From Paenibacillus piscarius (lineage in GTDB: Bacteria; Bacillota; Bacilli; Paenibacillales; Paenibacillaceae): DNA of 64,000 bases. The stretch lies in assembly GCF_022234545.1 (NCBI RefSeq), contig NZ_JAIEUI010000026.1:1-64000 (forward strand), in the 5' to 3' direction. Shown piece by piece: positions 55,343 to 64,000 of the stretch. Each line of letters starts with the position of its first letter. The first letter of the stretch is position 1. Position numbers and translations under genes: made by a program. The notes under the pieces were generated by a model, which saw only the letters and a program-made list of their open reading frames with translations, ran no database searches and was not told the origin of the DNA.

Positions 55343-56521
55343 TTGAAGTATGATTTTAACCGTATCATTGACCGCCGCAATACCCGTTCCTACAAATGGG
55401 ATCAATCCGAGAAGCTGTTCGGGGATAAGGATATTCTCCCGCTGTGGGTAGCCGACATGGACTTCGAGAGTCCGCCGGCCGTACAGGAGGCGATTCTGCG
55501 CCGGGTGCGGGAAGGCATCTACGGCTACAGTGTGGGGGGCGACTCTTACAAGGAGGCAATTGCGGGCTGGTACCGCAGACGCCATGACTGGGAGATTCAG
55601 CCGGACTGGATCTCAGACTCTCCGGGGATTGTCACCTCGCTCAGCTTGTCTGTGGAGCTGTTCAGTAGTCCTGGAGATCAGGTGATTGTGCAGTCGCCGG
55701 TATATTATCCGTTCTATGATGTCATCCGCATGAATGACCGTAAGGTGGCGGCGAATGCGCTGAAGCTGGAAGACGGTCATTATGTGATGGACTACGTGCA
55801 GCTGGAGGAGCTGATGGCCGGCGGCGCGAAGCTGCTGCTGCTCTGTAATCCGCATAACCCCGGCGGCAGAGTGTGGGAGCGTGAGGAGCTGCTGCGTCTG
55901 GGCGAGCTGTGCCTGCGGTACGGGGTAACGGTAATCTCGGATGAGATCCACTGCGACATGATTATGCCCGGACACAAGCATATTCCGTTCGCCTCGCTGT
56001 CACCGGAGCTGTCGGATATTACGCTGACCACCCTGGCCGCTACCAAAACCTTCAATCTGCCGGGGCTGCAGACCTCTTATATCGTAACCGCAAGCCCTGA
56101 GCTAAAGCGGAAGTTCGATTATAAGATCAAGACGCTCAGCTTGCATATGTCGCCGTTCTTCTCGCCGGAGGCGGTCGAAGCTGCTTATAACGAAGGCGGT
56201 GAATGGCTCGATGAGCTGATCCAGCATATCAGCGGCAACGCAGACTATGCGATCCGTTATCTTGCCGAGCATCTGCCGCAGGTGCGGCCGATGCAGCCGG
56301 AAGCCACCTATCTGCTGTGGATCGACTGCCGCGCCCTCGGCCTGGATACGGACGGGCTGAAGCAGCTGATGTACCGTGAAGCCAAGGTCGCGTTCAACGA
56401 AGGCTCTGTCTTCGGGCCCGAAGGCCAAGGCCATCTGCGGATCAATCTCGCCTGCCCGCGTTCTGTGCTGGTTGAAGCGCTGGAGCGGTTCGTCCGGGCT
56501 GCGGCGGCTTATGTGAAATAG
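55343..56521 (+). CDS. MalY/PatB-type cystathionine beta-lyase (PLP enzyme)
   Basis: The 392-residue enzyme is a fold-type I PLP aminotransferase of the MalY/PatB C-S lyase group, which splits cystathionine or cysteine conjugates to a thiol, pyruvate and ammonia. Family marks are 'NTRSYKWD', 'LPLWVADMDFESP', 'YGYSV', 'LLLCNPHNPGGRVW', 'VISDEIHCDM' (Asp and His contacting PLP) and the PLP lysine K235 in 'LAATKTFNLPG'. The C-terminal 'HLRINLACPR' holds the carboxylate-binding Arg. The TTG start at 55343 is supported by AAAGGATGGGTGAG upstream. It is a single-gene unit ending at the terminator at 56547. Confidence 0.9.
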   Translation: MKYDFNRIIDRRNTRSYKWDQSEKLFGDKDILPLWVADMDFESPPAVQEAILRRVREGIYGYSVGGDSYKEAIAGWYRRRHDWEIQPDWISDSPGIVTSLSLSVELFSSPGDQVIVQSPVYYPFYDVIRMNDRKVAANALKLEDGHYVMDYVQLEELMAGGAKLLLLCNPHNPGGRVWEREELLRLGELCLRYGVTVISDEIHCDMIMPGHKHIPFASLSPELSDITLTTLAATKTFNLPGLQTSYIVTASPELKRKFDYKIKTLSLHMSPFFSPEAVEAAYNEGGEWLDELIQHISGNADYAIRYLAEHLPQVRPMQPEATYLLWIDCRALGLDTDGLKQLMYREAKVAFNEGSVFGPEGQGHLRINLACPRSVLVEALERFVRAAAAYVK

Positions 56522-56546
56522 ATATAGCATACATGTAAGAATTACT

Positions 56547-56592
56547 GCCGTTTTCTTCTTGAACATTATGTTCGGAGGGGAACGGCTTTTTT
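56547..56592 (+). terminator. Terminator after the MalY-like gene
   Basis: GCCGTT pairs with AACGGC, with an inner GAAC/GTTC stem, followed by six T. Confidence 0.8.
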
Positions 56593-56651
56593 CGCGGTAT
56601 CACGGATAAAAATACATTACAAATCAAAAGTATAATACCTAAATTTGAAGC

Positions 56652-56678
56652 TTGATGTTATAATAATCGACATAATAT
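56652..56678 (+). promoter_or_regulatory. Weak candidate promoter of the AraC-type regulator
   Basis: TTGATG (56652-56657) and TAATAT (56673-56678) are 15 bases apart, in an AT-rich stretch with further TATAAT-like words. Spacing is short, so the assignment is tentative. Confidence 0.3.
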
Positions 56679-56765
56679 GCGGTTTTGCTTGTTTTTACGA
56701 CAGAAATTCCATACGGGGGCATGTATTCTAACATTGCAGCGATTGGAAAAGGAGGGACAGCAGCC

Positions 56766-59069
56766 ATGCGGATTGCGAAGTGGCCGGAACAGCAGCATCT
56801 GTTCGTGCGTTTGATGATACCCTATATTTCATTTATGGTGTTTGCTTTGTGTCTGGGGGGACTCTTCTATAAGCTAACCTACGATGTCGTCAAGGATGAA
56901 GTGACCGGCAGCAATATGCAGCTCCTGGAGCAGGTAAAGGAGACGATGGATATCCGCTTATCCGAAATTAACACGATTGCCCTGCAACTGTTGAACGATC
57001 CGATGGTGAAGAGCTTTGCCCGTGTCAGCGATCCGTTCAGCAGCACCAGAACCTACAAGGTACTGGAGACCCAGAAGAATCTCTACAGCTATAATACCTC
57101 GAACAATTTCGTGCTGGATTACTATCTGATTTTTAAGAACAGCAATTTGGCCCTATCCTCCAATTCCACTTATGAGCTTCCCGCTTTCTACAATTATGTC
57201 CTCTCCAGTGCCGGAACCGACTACGAGACCTGGCGGAGCGATCTGTTCAGTACCTACCGCAACCGTGAGGTGATGGCCTCAGGGTCGGCACAGTATCAGG
57301 GCAAGTCTTATGACATGCTCACTTACGTGCAGTCACTGGGTTATCCGGGCTCCATTCAGGGGGCGCTGGTCATTCTGGTGGACAACCGCAAGCTGAAGAA
57401 GCTGCTCTCGGGAGTGGATGTGTCCGATGGCGGCTGGGTCTCGATTATCGACAATGAAGGCCGGGTGGTGAGCGCGCTGTCCGGGGATGGAACGGTTCCC
57501 GATCTGGACCCTGCGGCTTATCCGGCCGCTTCCGGGATTATTGAGGCTTCGGCCAAGACGAACGATATGATGGTGACCTACACCAAGTCTGCTTATAATA
57601 AATGGTCTTATGTAGTGGCTCAGCCCCCGCATGTAGTTCTGGGCAAGGTCCTGTCGATCAAAAAAATAACCATCGTTGTCGTCCTGGCGTTCCTGCTGAT
57701 CGGCTTGTTGCTGGCCTATCTGTTCGCGACCCGCAGCGGTAAGCCGCTCTTCCGCATTCTCTCGACGCTGACAGAGCGTCCCGGCGGCAAGCAGCCCCGG
57801 CGGCCCAAGGAGATGTACGGATTCATTCAGCATTCGCTGTCTGCGCTCATTGATAACAATGCGGCCCTGCAGGGCGAAATTGAGCGGCAGGCCCCCCTGC
57901 TGCTGGAAAGCTTCTATGAGCGGCTGCTGAAAGGGGAATTCCTCAACCTGAACGAGATCAACACGCTGCTGCGGCATCAGCAGATGGAGATTGCAGGCGA
58001 ATCCTATGCCGTTGGTATTCTGCATTTCCGCGGGGGGACCCGGGGCATGAGCGCTGACGCGCTGCGCAAGCTGGATGTGGAGCGGGTCCTGATCAAAGAA
58101 GCGCTGCGGCTGGCCATGGGCGGGAGCTACTATGTGCATGATGTAGCCGAGGACAAGATTGCCATCCTGTTCGTGGATACCGGCGGGGACAGCATCCGGT
58201 TCCGCCGGAGGATTGAAGGCATTATCGGGGATACCGCAGCGGAGATCGGGGAGCGGCTGCCTCTGGGGCTGTATTTCGCCATCGGCGGCTTCCGCGCTTC
58301 GCTGCTGGATGTATCCGGCTCCTATGAGGAGGCGCGCCAGTCCCTGTCGTCCATTACCTATGAGGAAATGGTGCAGACCGCCTGGTTCTATGACCTGCCG
58401 AGCGAGAACAGCCTGTTCTATTTCCCCGGAGAGGTGGAGAACCGTCTCGGCAATTACACGAAGGCGGGGGAGACGGCAGAGCTGCGCCGGCTGCTGGATT
58501 CTCTGTTCCGGGAGAATTTTCAGGAGCGGCACCTGCCGCTGGCGATGCAGCAGCTCTTCTGCTGTGAGATGATCAGCTGCCTGGTGAAGCTGCAGGAGCA
58601 GCTGATGCTGCAATACCCGGAGGAGGTAAGCAGCCTGCTCCAGCAGCTGAACGCCACCGGGAATCTGCGCGAGGTCTATCAGCGTGCGGCAGAGATATTC
58701 CTCACCATGAGTGAAGAAGCCGACCAGCGCAAGAAGAGCCGCAATGTCAAGCTGCTGGACTCCATTCTCGTCTATATTCAGGAGCAGTTCGGGCAGGCCA
58801 ATCTCAGCCTGGATGCTGTCGCGGAGCATATGAATATTTCCAAAGGGTATATGTCACAGTTTTTCAAGGAACAGACGGGCACGAATTTCTCGGAATATCT
58901 GGAGAATCTGCGGATGAACGAAGCCAAGGCGCTGCTGGCGAACACGGGCCTGCCGATCCGGGAGATCGCCGAGCAGGTTGGTTATCACTCCACGAACACG
59001 TTCTGCCGGGCGTTTAAGCGGGACAGCGGACTCAGCGCCACCGCTTTCCGGGAATCCGCAACCGGATGA
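56766..59069 (+). CDS. Membrane-bound AraC-family sensor-regulator of the sugar cluster
   Basis: In this 767-residue protein, transmembrane helix 1 is at about 17-40 and an extracellular Cache-like sensor at about 45-290. Transmembrane helix 2 is at about 296-320 ('ITIVVVLAFLLIGLLLAYL'), then comes a cytosolic linker. The C-terminal AraC helix-turn-helix pair (about 660-760) has 'SLDAVAEHMNISKGYMSQFF' and 'REIAEQVGYHSTNTFCRAFK'. This one-protein sensor-activator type commonly sits beside LplB/YtcP transporters in Paenibacillus and controls them. The ATG at 56766 follows AAAGGAGGG; the upstream TTG at 56685 has no such site. Confidence 0.88.
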   Translation: MRIAKWPEQQHLFVRLMIPYISFMVFALCLGGLFYKLTYDVVKDEVTGSNMQLLEQVKETMDIRLSEINTIALQLLNDPMVKSFARVSDPFSSTRTYKVLETQKNLYSYNTSNNFVLDYYLIFKNSNLALSSNSTYELPAFYNYVLSSAGTDYETWRSDLFSTYRNREVMASGSAQYQGKSYDMLTYVQSLGYPGSIQGALVILVDNRKLKKLLSGVDVSDGGWVSIIDNEGRVVSALSGDGTVPDLDPAAYPAASGIIEASAKTNDMMVTYTKSAYNKWSYVVAQPPHVVLGKVLSIKKITIVVVLAFLLIGLLLAYLFATRSGKPLFRILSTLTERPGGKQPRRPKEMYGFIQHSLSALIDNNAALQGEIERQAPLLLESFYERLLKGEFLNLNEINTLLRHQQMEIAGESYAVGILHFRGGTRGMSADALRKLDVERVLIKEALRLAMGGSYYVHDVAEDKIAILFVDTGGDSIRFRRRIEGIIGDTAAEIGERLPLGLYFAIGGFRASLLDVSGSYEEARQSLSSITYEEMVQTAWFYDLPSENSLFYFPGEVENRLGNYTKAGETAELRRLLDSLFRENFQERHLPLAMQQLFCCEMISCLVKLQEQLMLQYPEEVSSLLQQLNATGNLREVYQRAAEIFLTMSEEADQRKKSRNVKLLDSILVYIQEQFGQANLSLDAVAEHMNISKGYMSQFFKEQTGTNFSEYLENLRMNEAKALLANTGLPIREIAEQVGYHSTNTFCRAFKRDSGLSATAFRESATG

Positions 59070-59403
59070 GGACACAATCTACATTCAATGGGAAGGCCGG
59101 GAGACGCTCCTGGTCTTTTTTTCATAACGTATGATGTAATATAAATTAACTTTGAAATAGCGCTGTATTTAGAATTCATACCATTTAATAGAATAAAAAG
59201 GCCGAATTCTAATCGAATGCACATCCGAATGGCAACTGCAAAGGCAGATTTCTTAACAAAAGACAACGAAACGTACGATTGACAATTTACGCTCTGACAC
59301 TCCGGGTCTATGCTGTGGAACAAGGAAGACACACAAACAAGCCACCAGGGGATTGCCCGCAAGTGTGTACCCAAGACAAGCATAAGAGGAGGTGAGAAGT
59401 GAA
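59070..59403. other. Intergenic region between regulator and transporter
   Basis: The 334 bases contain a terminator (59095-59122), a possible promoter (TTTACG at 59286-59291, 17 bases, TATGCT at 59309-59314, with TTGACA at 59279 as an alternative -35) and the GGAGG site at 59388-59392. The AT-rich middle holds no supportable gene. Binding sites for the AraC-type regulator are expected here, but I see no clear repeat. Confidence 0.4.
59095..59122 (+). terminator. Terminator after the AraC-type regulator
   Basis: GGCCGGGAG pairs with CTCCTGGTC (with G-U pairs) around an ACG loop, followed by seven T. Confidence 0.85.
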
Positions 59404-60321
59404 TTGAACGACAAGCCCTTCGTCCACAAGCTGATCAAAAGCTGGCAATTGTACGTGCTGATGGCCCTGCCTTTTCTTTATTTAATCATCTTCAAATACG
59501 TGCCGATGTACGGAGCCCAGATTGCCTTCAAGGATTTCTCGGTAGTCAAGGGCATTTGGGACAGTGACTGGGCAGGCATGAAGCATTTCAGCCGGTTCGT
59601 CAATTCCTACGATTTCTGGCGGATTCTCAGGAACACGCTGATTCTCAGCTTTTACAATCTGATTGCCGGGTTCCCGATCCCGATCCTGCTGGCCCTGGGA
59701 CTGAATTATCTCCGCAGTATCCGTTTCCGCAAGGCTGTGCAGATGGTAACCTATGCGCCGCATTTTATCTCCATTGTAGTAGTGGTCGGCATCGTGAAGG
59801 AGCTGCTGGACCCGCGGATCGGCATTGTGAACAAAATCCTCGGGTTCTTCGGAATCGGGCCGGTCAACTTCATGGGTGAGATTTCGATGTTCTCCTCAAT
59901 CTATGTCTGGTCGGATGTATGGCAGCATGCCGGCTTCAACTGCATCATCTTTATCGCGGCGCTGGCCAGTATTGATCCTTCACTGCATGAAGCGGCGGTG
60001 ATGGACGGGGCCACGAAATTCCGCCGCATGTGGCATATCGATCTGCCGGGCATTATGCCGATGGCCATCATCGTGCTTATTCTGAACACCGGCCATATTC
60101 TCGATGTCGGCTTTGAGAAGGTGCTGCTGCTGCAGAATCCGATTAACCTGAAGGCGGCCGAGATTATCGACACGTATGTGTACAAGGTCGGCCTGACCTC
60201 GCAGGTTGCCAACTATTCGTATTCAACGGCGATCGGACTGTTCAAATCAATTATCAATCTAATTCTGCTGCTGACGGTCAACAAGATCGCGCAAAAAACC
60301 AAGCAGGGCAGCTTGTGGTAA
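59404..60321 (+). CDS. Sugar ABC transporter permease, LplB type
   Basis: The protein has about 305 residues and six membrane helices. The permease loop 'EAAVMDGATKFRRMWHIDLPGI' (EAA motif, contact site for the ATPase) lies near 200. 'MYGAQIAFKDF' near the N-terminus is typical of LplB, the larger permease of Paenibacillus carbohydrate importers. The likely start is TTG 59404, 11 bases after GGAGG; the GTG at 59392 overlaps that site. No ATPase gene is in the window, so a shared MsmX-type ATPase is expected. Confidence 0.88.
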   Translation: MNDKPFVHKLIKSWQLYVLMALPFLYLIIFKYVPMYGAQIAFKDFSVVKGIWDSDWAGMKHFSRFVNSYDFWRILRNTLILSFYNLIAGFPIPILLALGLNYLRSIRFRKAVQMVTYAPHFISIVVVVGIVKELLDPRIGIVNKILGFFGIGPVNFMGEISMFSSIYVWSDVWQHAGFNCIIFIAALASIDPSLHEAAVMDGATKFRRMWHIDLPGIMPMAIIVLILNTGHILDVGFEKVLLLQNPINLKAAEIIDTYVYKVGLTSQVANYSYSTAIGLFKSIINLILLLTVNKIAQKTKQGSLW

Positions 60322-60333
60322 AGGAGGCCGACC

Positions 60334-61233
60334 ATGAACACGATTTTCCGCAATGATTCCGCAGCCGACAAGCTGTTTACAGTCCTGAACAACCTGTTTA
60401 TGGCTTTTCTCTTTCTGGCGGTACTGTATCCGATTGTGTATATCGTCAGTGCCTCGTTCAGCGATTCGCAGGCGGTGGTGTCCGGGGAGGTCTGGCTGTG
60501 GCCGGTGCGTCCGAGTCTGGACGGGTACCGAGCGGTTTTTGAGTACAAGCAGGTCTGGGTCGGCTTCGGCAATTCGATTCTCTATACGGTAACCGGAACG
60601 CTGGTCAATGTCATCATGACGGTGCTGGCGGCCTACCCGCTGTCCCGCAGAGATTTCTATGGCAAGAACGGCTTCATGCTGCTGTTCATGTTCACCACGA
60701 TGTTCACAGGCGGCCTTATTCCGAGCTATCTGCTGGTCAAGGATTTGGGGATGCTGGACACGATCTGGTCGATGATTATCCCCGGCGCACTGAGCGTATG
60801 GAATGTGATTATCGCCAGAACCTATTTTCAAATGTCGATCCCGCATGAGCTGCTGGAGGCGGCACAACTAGACGGCTGTAACGATTTCCAGTTTGTTTGG
60901 AGGGTGGTTATCCGTCTATCGGGTCCGATCCTTGCGGTCATCACACTCTACTACGCCGCCGCGAACTGGAACCAGTATTTCAATGCCATGCTGTATTTAA
61001 AAAGCCAGGACCATTACCCGCTCCAGCTGGTGCTCAAGGATATCCTGGTCAAAAATGATGTGGATGTCGGCATGCTCTCAGGCGATCCCCAGGATGCGGC
61101 CAAACGCGAGGCGATGAAGACGCTGCTGAAGTATTCGCTGATTGTTATTTCTTCTTTTCCGCTGCTGGTGTTCTATCCCTTCGTTCAGAAATACCTGGTC
61201 AAGGGCGTTATGGTAGGTTCACTCAAAGGATAA
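60334..61233 (+). CDS. Sugar ABC transporter permease, YtcP type
   Basis: The 299-residue second permease of the importer has six helices and the EAA loop 'EAAQLDGCNDFQFVWRVV' near 175. 'FSDSQAVVSGEVWLWPV' and the C-terminal 'YPFVQKYLVKGVMVGSLKG' are hallmarks of the YtcP/CUT1 subgroup. It starts 12 bases after the first permease with AAAGGAGG. Confidence 0.92.
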   Translation: MNTIFRNDSAADKLFTVLNNLFMAFLFLAVLYPIVYIVSASFSDSQAVVSGEVWLWPVRPSLDGYRAVFEYKQVWVGFGNSILYTVTGTLVNVIMTVLAAYPLSRRDFYGKNGFMLLFMFTTMFTGGLIPSYLLVKDLGMLDTIWSMIIPGALSVWNVIIARTYFQMSIPHELLEAAQLDGCNDFQFVWRVVIRLSGPILAVITLYYAAANWNQYFNAMLYLKSQDHYPLQLVLKDILVKNDVDVGMLSGDPQDAAKREAMKTLLKYSLIVISSFPLLVFYPFVQKYLVKGVMVGSLKG

Positions 61234-61251
61234 ATAAAGGGGGACTATATT

Positions 61252-62940
61252 ATGAAATTTAAGGCGGTCGCAACACTACTGGTTGGAGTGAGTATGCTGG
61301 GCAGTATTCTCAGCGCATGCAGCAGCAATACGAACAGCAGCAATGGAGCAGCATCAGGGAATGGAGGAGCGGCGCAGCAGGCCGTTACAGAGGCAGGGCA
61401 GTTCCCGATTGTCGAGGAGAAAATCACGCTCCGTGTCATGACCGGGGCCAATCCGGCCGTCGAGGATTTCGATACGAATGAGTTCACCAAATATTTCGAA
61501 GAGCTGACGAATATCCATGTAGAGTGGGAGATTGTCCCGACCAGTACGGTGACCGAGAAGCTGAATCTGGCGCTGGCCAGCGGTGATCTGCCGGATGTGA
61601 TTATGACGATGAATGTGACGCCTGAACAGCAGGCCCTCTATGGACAGCAGGGCGTGCTGCTCCCGCTGAATGATTATATTGAGAAATACGGGGTGAATAC
61701 GAAAAAAATGTTCGCGGAAAGCCCGCTGGTAGAGTCAACGATCACCTCAGCGGACGGCAACATCTACGCGCTCCCGGCACCGAATGAATGCTACCACTGC
61801 TCGATGCGCCAGAAGCTCTGGATCTACGAGCCGTGGCTGAAGAAGCTGAATCTGGAGATGCCGACCACGACGGAGGAATTCTATGAGGTGCTGAAGGCCT
61901 TCAAAACCCAGGATCCTAACGGCAACGGCATCGCGGATGAAATTCCGTTCTCCGGTGCGCCGCAGGTGAATCAGACGTCTACGCTCACGACCAGCGTTGA
62001 GAACTTCCTGATGAACTCCTTCACCTATGCGCCGTTCACCCGGATCTATGTCAATGACGAGGGCAAGGTGGATGTGCCGTTCAATAAGGAAGGCTGGAAG
62101 GAAGGGCTGAAGTATCTGAACCGCCTGTACAGCGAGGGGCTGATGGACCCGCAGGCCTTGACACGCGATGCCGCCCAGCTCGTGCAGCTGGGGGAGAATC
62201 CGGATGTGCCGATCCTGGGAGCCGCCTCCGGTCCGAATATGAGTGCTATGACCCAGCTGAACGGTTCAAGCGGCAGATGGCTGGAGTATGTAGCGGTAGC
62301 TCCGCTCAAAGGTCCTGATGGCGTGCAGGTCACGCAGTATGATCCATATCAGGTAGCCCCGGGACAATTCGTTATTACTAACAAGGCCAAGAACCCGGAA
62401 GCCGCCTTCCGCTTCGCCGATGCCCTGTATGACCGGGAGATTACGCTCCGCTCCACGATCGGTGAGCCGGATGTGGACTGGAGATGGGCCAAGGCTGACG
62501 AGATCGGCCTGAACGGCAAGCCCGCTGTCTATATGGACATGTCCAAATTCGGGGTGACCCAGAACAAGCAATGGTCGCAGACAGGTATCGCTTACCGTCC
62601 CAACTCACTGCGCCTTGGCCTGGTAGCGAACCCGGATAACCCGCTGGACAGCATCCTGTATAACGAGACCAAGGAGAAATATGAGCCGTACCGGGTGGAT
62701 GTCGAGACGGTGCTGCCGCCGATCAACTTCACGGTGGACCAGTCCTCCGAGATCGCCGATCTCTCCAAAACGATCTACGATTACACCAGTGAAATGATGG
62801 CCCGCTTCATTATCGGCGATGCTGATATTAATACCGGGTGGGATCAATATCTGGCTACACTGGACAGCATGAACCTGAGCCGTTATCTGGAGATCAATCA
62901 AGAGGCCTACGAAACCTACAAGTCGGCTACGGGAAAATAA
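61252..62940 (+). CDS. Sugar-binding lipoprotein of the ABC importer
   Basis: The 562-residue extracellular solute-binding protein of the large LipO/YtcQ type has a lipobox L-S-A-C with Cys23, a Ser/Asn/Gly linker, then the two-lobed binding fold ('LASGDLPDVIM', 'PWLKKLNLEMPTT'). 'DPNGNGIADEIPF' is a likely calcium-binding loop. The ligand is probably an oligosaccharide, perhaps fucosylated given the neighbouring GH29 gene. It starts 18 bases after the permease with AAAGGGGG. Confidence 0.92.
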   Translation: MKFKAVATLLVGVSMLGSILSACSSNTNSSNGAASGNGGAAQQAVTEAGQFPIVEEKITLRVMTGANPAVEDFDTNEFTKYFEELTNIHVEWEIVPTSTVTEKLNLALASGDLPDVIMTMNVTPEQQALYGQQGVLLPLNDYIEKYGVNTKKMFAESPLVESTITSADGNIYALPAPNECYHCSMRQKLWIYEPWLKKLNLEMPTTTEEFYEVLKAFKTQDPNGNGIADEIPFSGAPQVNQTSTLTTSVENFLMNSFTYAPFTRIYVNDEGKVDVPFNKEGWKEGLKYLNRLYSEGLMDPQALTRDAAQLVQLGENPDVPILGAASGPNMSAMTQLNGSSGRWLEYVAVAPLKGPDGVQVTQYDPYQVAPGQFVITNKAKNPEAAFRFADALYDREITLRSTIGEPDVDWRWAKADEIGLNGKPAVYMDMSKFGVTQNKQWSQTGIAYRPNSLRLGLVANPDNPLDSILYNETKEKYEPYRVDVETVLPPINFTVDQSSEIADLSKTIYDYTSEMMARFIIGDADINTGWDQYLATLDSMNLSRYLEINQEAYETYKSATGK

Positions 62941-62949
62941 TACTTCAGC

Positions 62950-62980
62950 CTGCAGCTGCCCGGATTCTGGGCAGCTGCAG
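62950..62980 (+). promoter_or_regulatory. Intercistronic hairpin after the binding-protein gene
   Basis: A perfect 12-bp stem, CTGCAGCTGCCC/GGGCAGCTGCAG, has a seven-base loop and only ATTTAA after it. It is probably a partial terminator or 3' stabiliser that raises binding-protein mRNA over the downstream enzyme. Confidence 0.65.
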
Positions 62981-63022
62981 ATTTAACACGCCCACAATAC
63001 AAGAATCGGCAGGAGGACACTC

Positions 63023-64000
63023 ATGACTACACTGGAATTCACCGTCCCGGATCACTGGAAATGGTTCACCGACAGCCGTTACGGAATGTTCATTCACTGG
63101 GGGCCATACGCGCAGTATGGCCGCGGGGAGCAGATTCTGTTCCGCGAGCATCTGCATCAGCGGGAATATGCTATGCAGGCTGCTGCCTGGAATCCGCAGC
63201 ATTTCGATCCTGAGCTATGGGCGGCGACGGCAGTGAAGGCCGGCTTCAAATATGCCTGCTTCACGACAAGGCATCATGACGGCTACTGCATGTGGGACAG
63301 CGTCTACACCGATTATTCCAGCGCGAAGCTGGCTCCCCGGCGCGACTTCGTCCGCGAATATGTGGATGCCTTCCGCAAGGCAGGGCTGCGGATCGGGCTC
63401 TACTATTCCTGGATTGACTGGAGGCTGCCCGCTTATTTCGACGGCCCGGCCAAGGACCCGGAGGGCTGGGAGAAGGTGCGGAATTATCTGCATAACCAGG
63501 TGAAGGAGCTGCTCACTAATTACGGACAGATCGATCACTTCTTCTTCGACGGCGTATGGCCGCGCAATGCCGATGAGCTGCAGAGTGTGGAGCTGCTGGA
63601 GGAGATGCGCCGGCTGCAGCCGGGCATCCTGGTCAACAACCGGCTGGGCTACTCCAGCGCTCACGATGAATACCGCGCAGACGGCGGCGTGGGTGCGGGC
63701 GACTCGGACACACTTGGGGACTTCGGAACCCCGGAGCATCTGATCGTAGCCGACCGCAAGCGCTTGTGGGAATCTTGCCAGGTGAGCACCTGGCGGCTCT
63801 GGAGCCATGTATTCGGCGAGCGCTGGCGTCCGGCCGATTATCTGCTGGATATGCTCTGCGAATGTGCGGAGAAGGGCGGGGCCCACGGCGGCAATCTGCT
63901 GCTGAACTGCGGTCCGACAGCGGATGGCGAGCTGCCGCCGGAATTCGTGGAGCGGGCGCTGGATATCGGCCGCTGGCTGGAGGTGCACGGGGAAGCGATC
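63023..64000 (+). CDS. Alpha-L-fucosidase (GH29), partial at window end
   Basis: The first 326 residues are present with no stop before the window end; the rest is outside. The GH29 marks are 'GMFIHWGPYAQYG', 'FTTRHHDGYCMWDS', 'GLYYSWIDW' and the nucleophile D176 in 'IDHFFFDGVW'. 'GGNLLLNCGPTADGELP' is the usual end of the catalytic barrel. It has no signal peptide, so it would act in the cytoplasm on imported sugars. The ATG follows AGGAGG. With the importer it suggests fucoside use. Some GH29-type proteins prefer other deoxy-sugars, so the substrate is not certain. Confidence 0.9.
   Translation, partial: MTTLEFTVPDHWKWFTDSRYGMFIHWGPYAQYGRGEQILFREHLHQREYAMQAAAWNPQHFDPELWAATAVKAGFKYACFTTRHHDGYCMWDSVYTDYSSAKLAPRRDFVREYVDAFRKAGLRIGLYYSWIDWRLPAYFDGPAKDPEGWEKVRNYLHNQVKELLTNYGQIDHFFFDGVWPRNADELQSVELLEEMRRLQPGILVNNRLGYSSAHDEYRADGGVGAGDSDTLGDFGTPEHLIVADRKRLWESCQVSTWRLWSHVFGERWRPADYLLDMLCECAEKGGAHGGNLLLNCGPTADGELPPEFVERALDIGRWLEVHGEAI

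Noticed and set aside
57333-58829. Minus-strand 498-codon open frame under the AraC-type regulator
   Set aside because: Shadow of GC-rich codons; the plus-strand gene has clear domains and start.
63215-63988. Minus-strand 257-codon open frame under the fucosidase
   Set aside because: Antisense to a GH29 gene with intact catalytic motifs.

Overview
The window looks like a chromosome segment of a Paenibacillus-type Firmicute. The reasons are moderate GC with strong GGAGG ribosome sites and many TTG/GTG starts, a dgk-dck pair very like that of Bacillus, SLH-anchored giant surface proteins, copper-amine-oxidase-N 'stalk' domains, and an LplB/YtcP-type sugar ABC transporter next to a membrane-bound AraC regulator. 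The genus is an inference; no rRNA or marker gene is present to settle it.

Layout. 0-3.4 kb: short intergenic direct repeats, a secreted RCC1-like protein (minus strand), then deoxyguanosine kinase and deoxyadenosine/deoxycytidine kinase. 3.6-11.8 kb: a Tad-type pilus machine (prepilin peptidase on the opposite strand, then TadZ-like, CpaB-like, second TadZ-like, TadA ATPase, TadB, TadC, Flp-like pilin and two TadE/F-like small membrane proteins). 11.8-17.5 kb: type VII secretion genes on the same strand with no visible break (EsaB/YukD-like, a cytosolic beta-propeller, an EssC/EccC ATPase without FHA domains, two different WXG100 proteins). 17.7-29.8 kb: probable type VII cargo and envelope partners: a two-domain peptidoglycan hydrolase, a lipoprotein, a stalk protein, a 905-residue secreted protein, and two near-identical polymorphic toxins with different C-terminal tips, each followed by its own candidate immunity gene. 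29.8-31.6 kb: AT-rich graveyard of orphan or broken small genes. 31.9-54.8 kb: three giant secreted proteins (1857, 2591 and 2907 residues; the last two have SLH domains) and a small trypsin-like protease, ending in a strong terminator. 54.9-56.5 kb: a receiver-only response regulator and a MalY/PatB-type lyase. 56.6-64 kb: a sugar-uptake cluster (AraC-type sensor-regulator, two permeases, binding lipoprotein, alpha-L-fucosidase cut by the window end).

Most notable is the continuous Tad plus type VII locus. It lacks recognisable EssA, EssB and EsaA, and its position suggests that Tad-like motor and pilin parts may serve the EssC channel. Three proteins of the locus (the muralytic enzyme and both toxins) share a gap-free N-terminal domain of about 94 residues ending in a YxxxE motif, a good candidate for the export signal of this machine. 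The two toxins arose by a clean duplication of about 1.7 kb with an offset of exactly 2569 bases, leaving a scar of the upstream gene and a 16-base palindrome at the junction. The first toxin's candidate immunity protein resembles domain 2 of elongation factor Tu, which hints at translation as the toxin's target.
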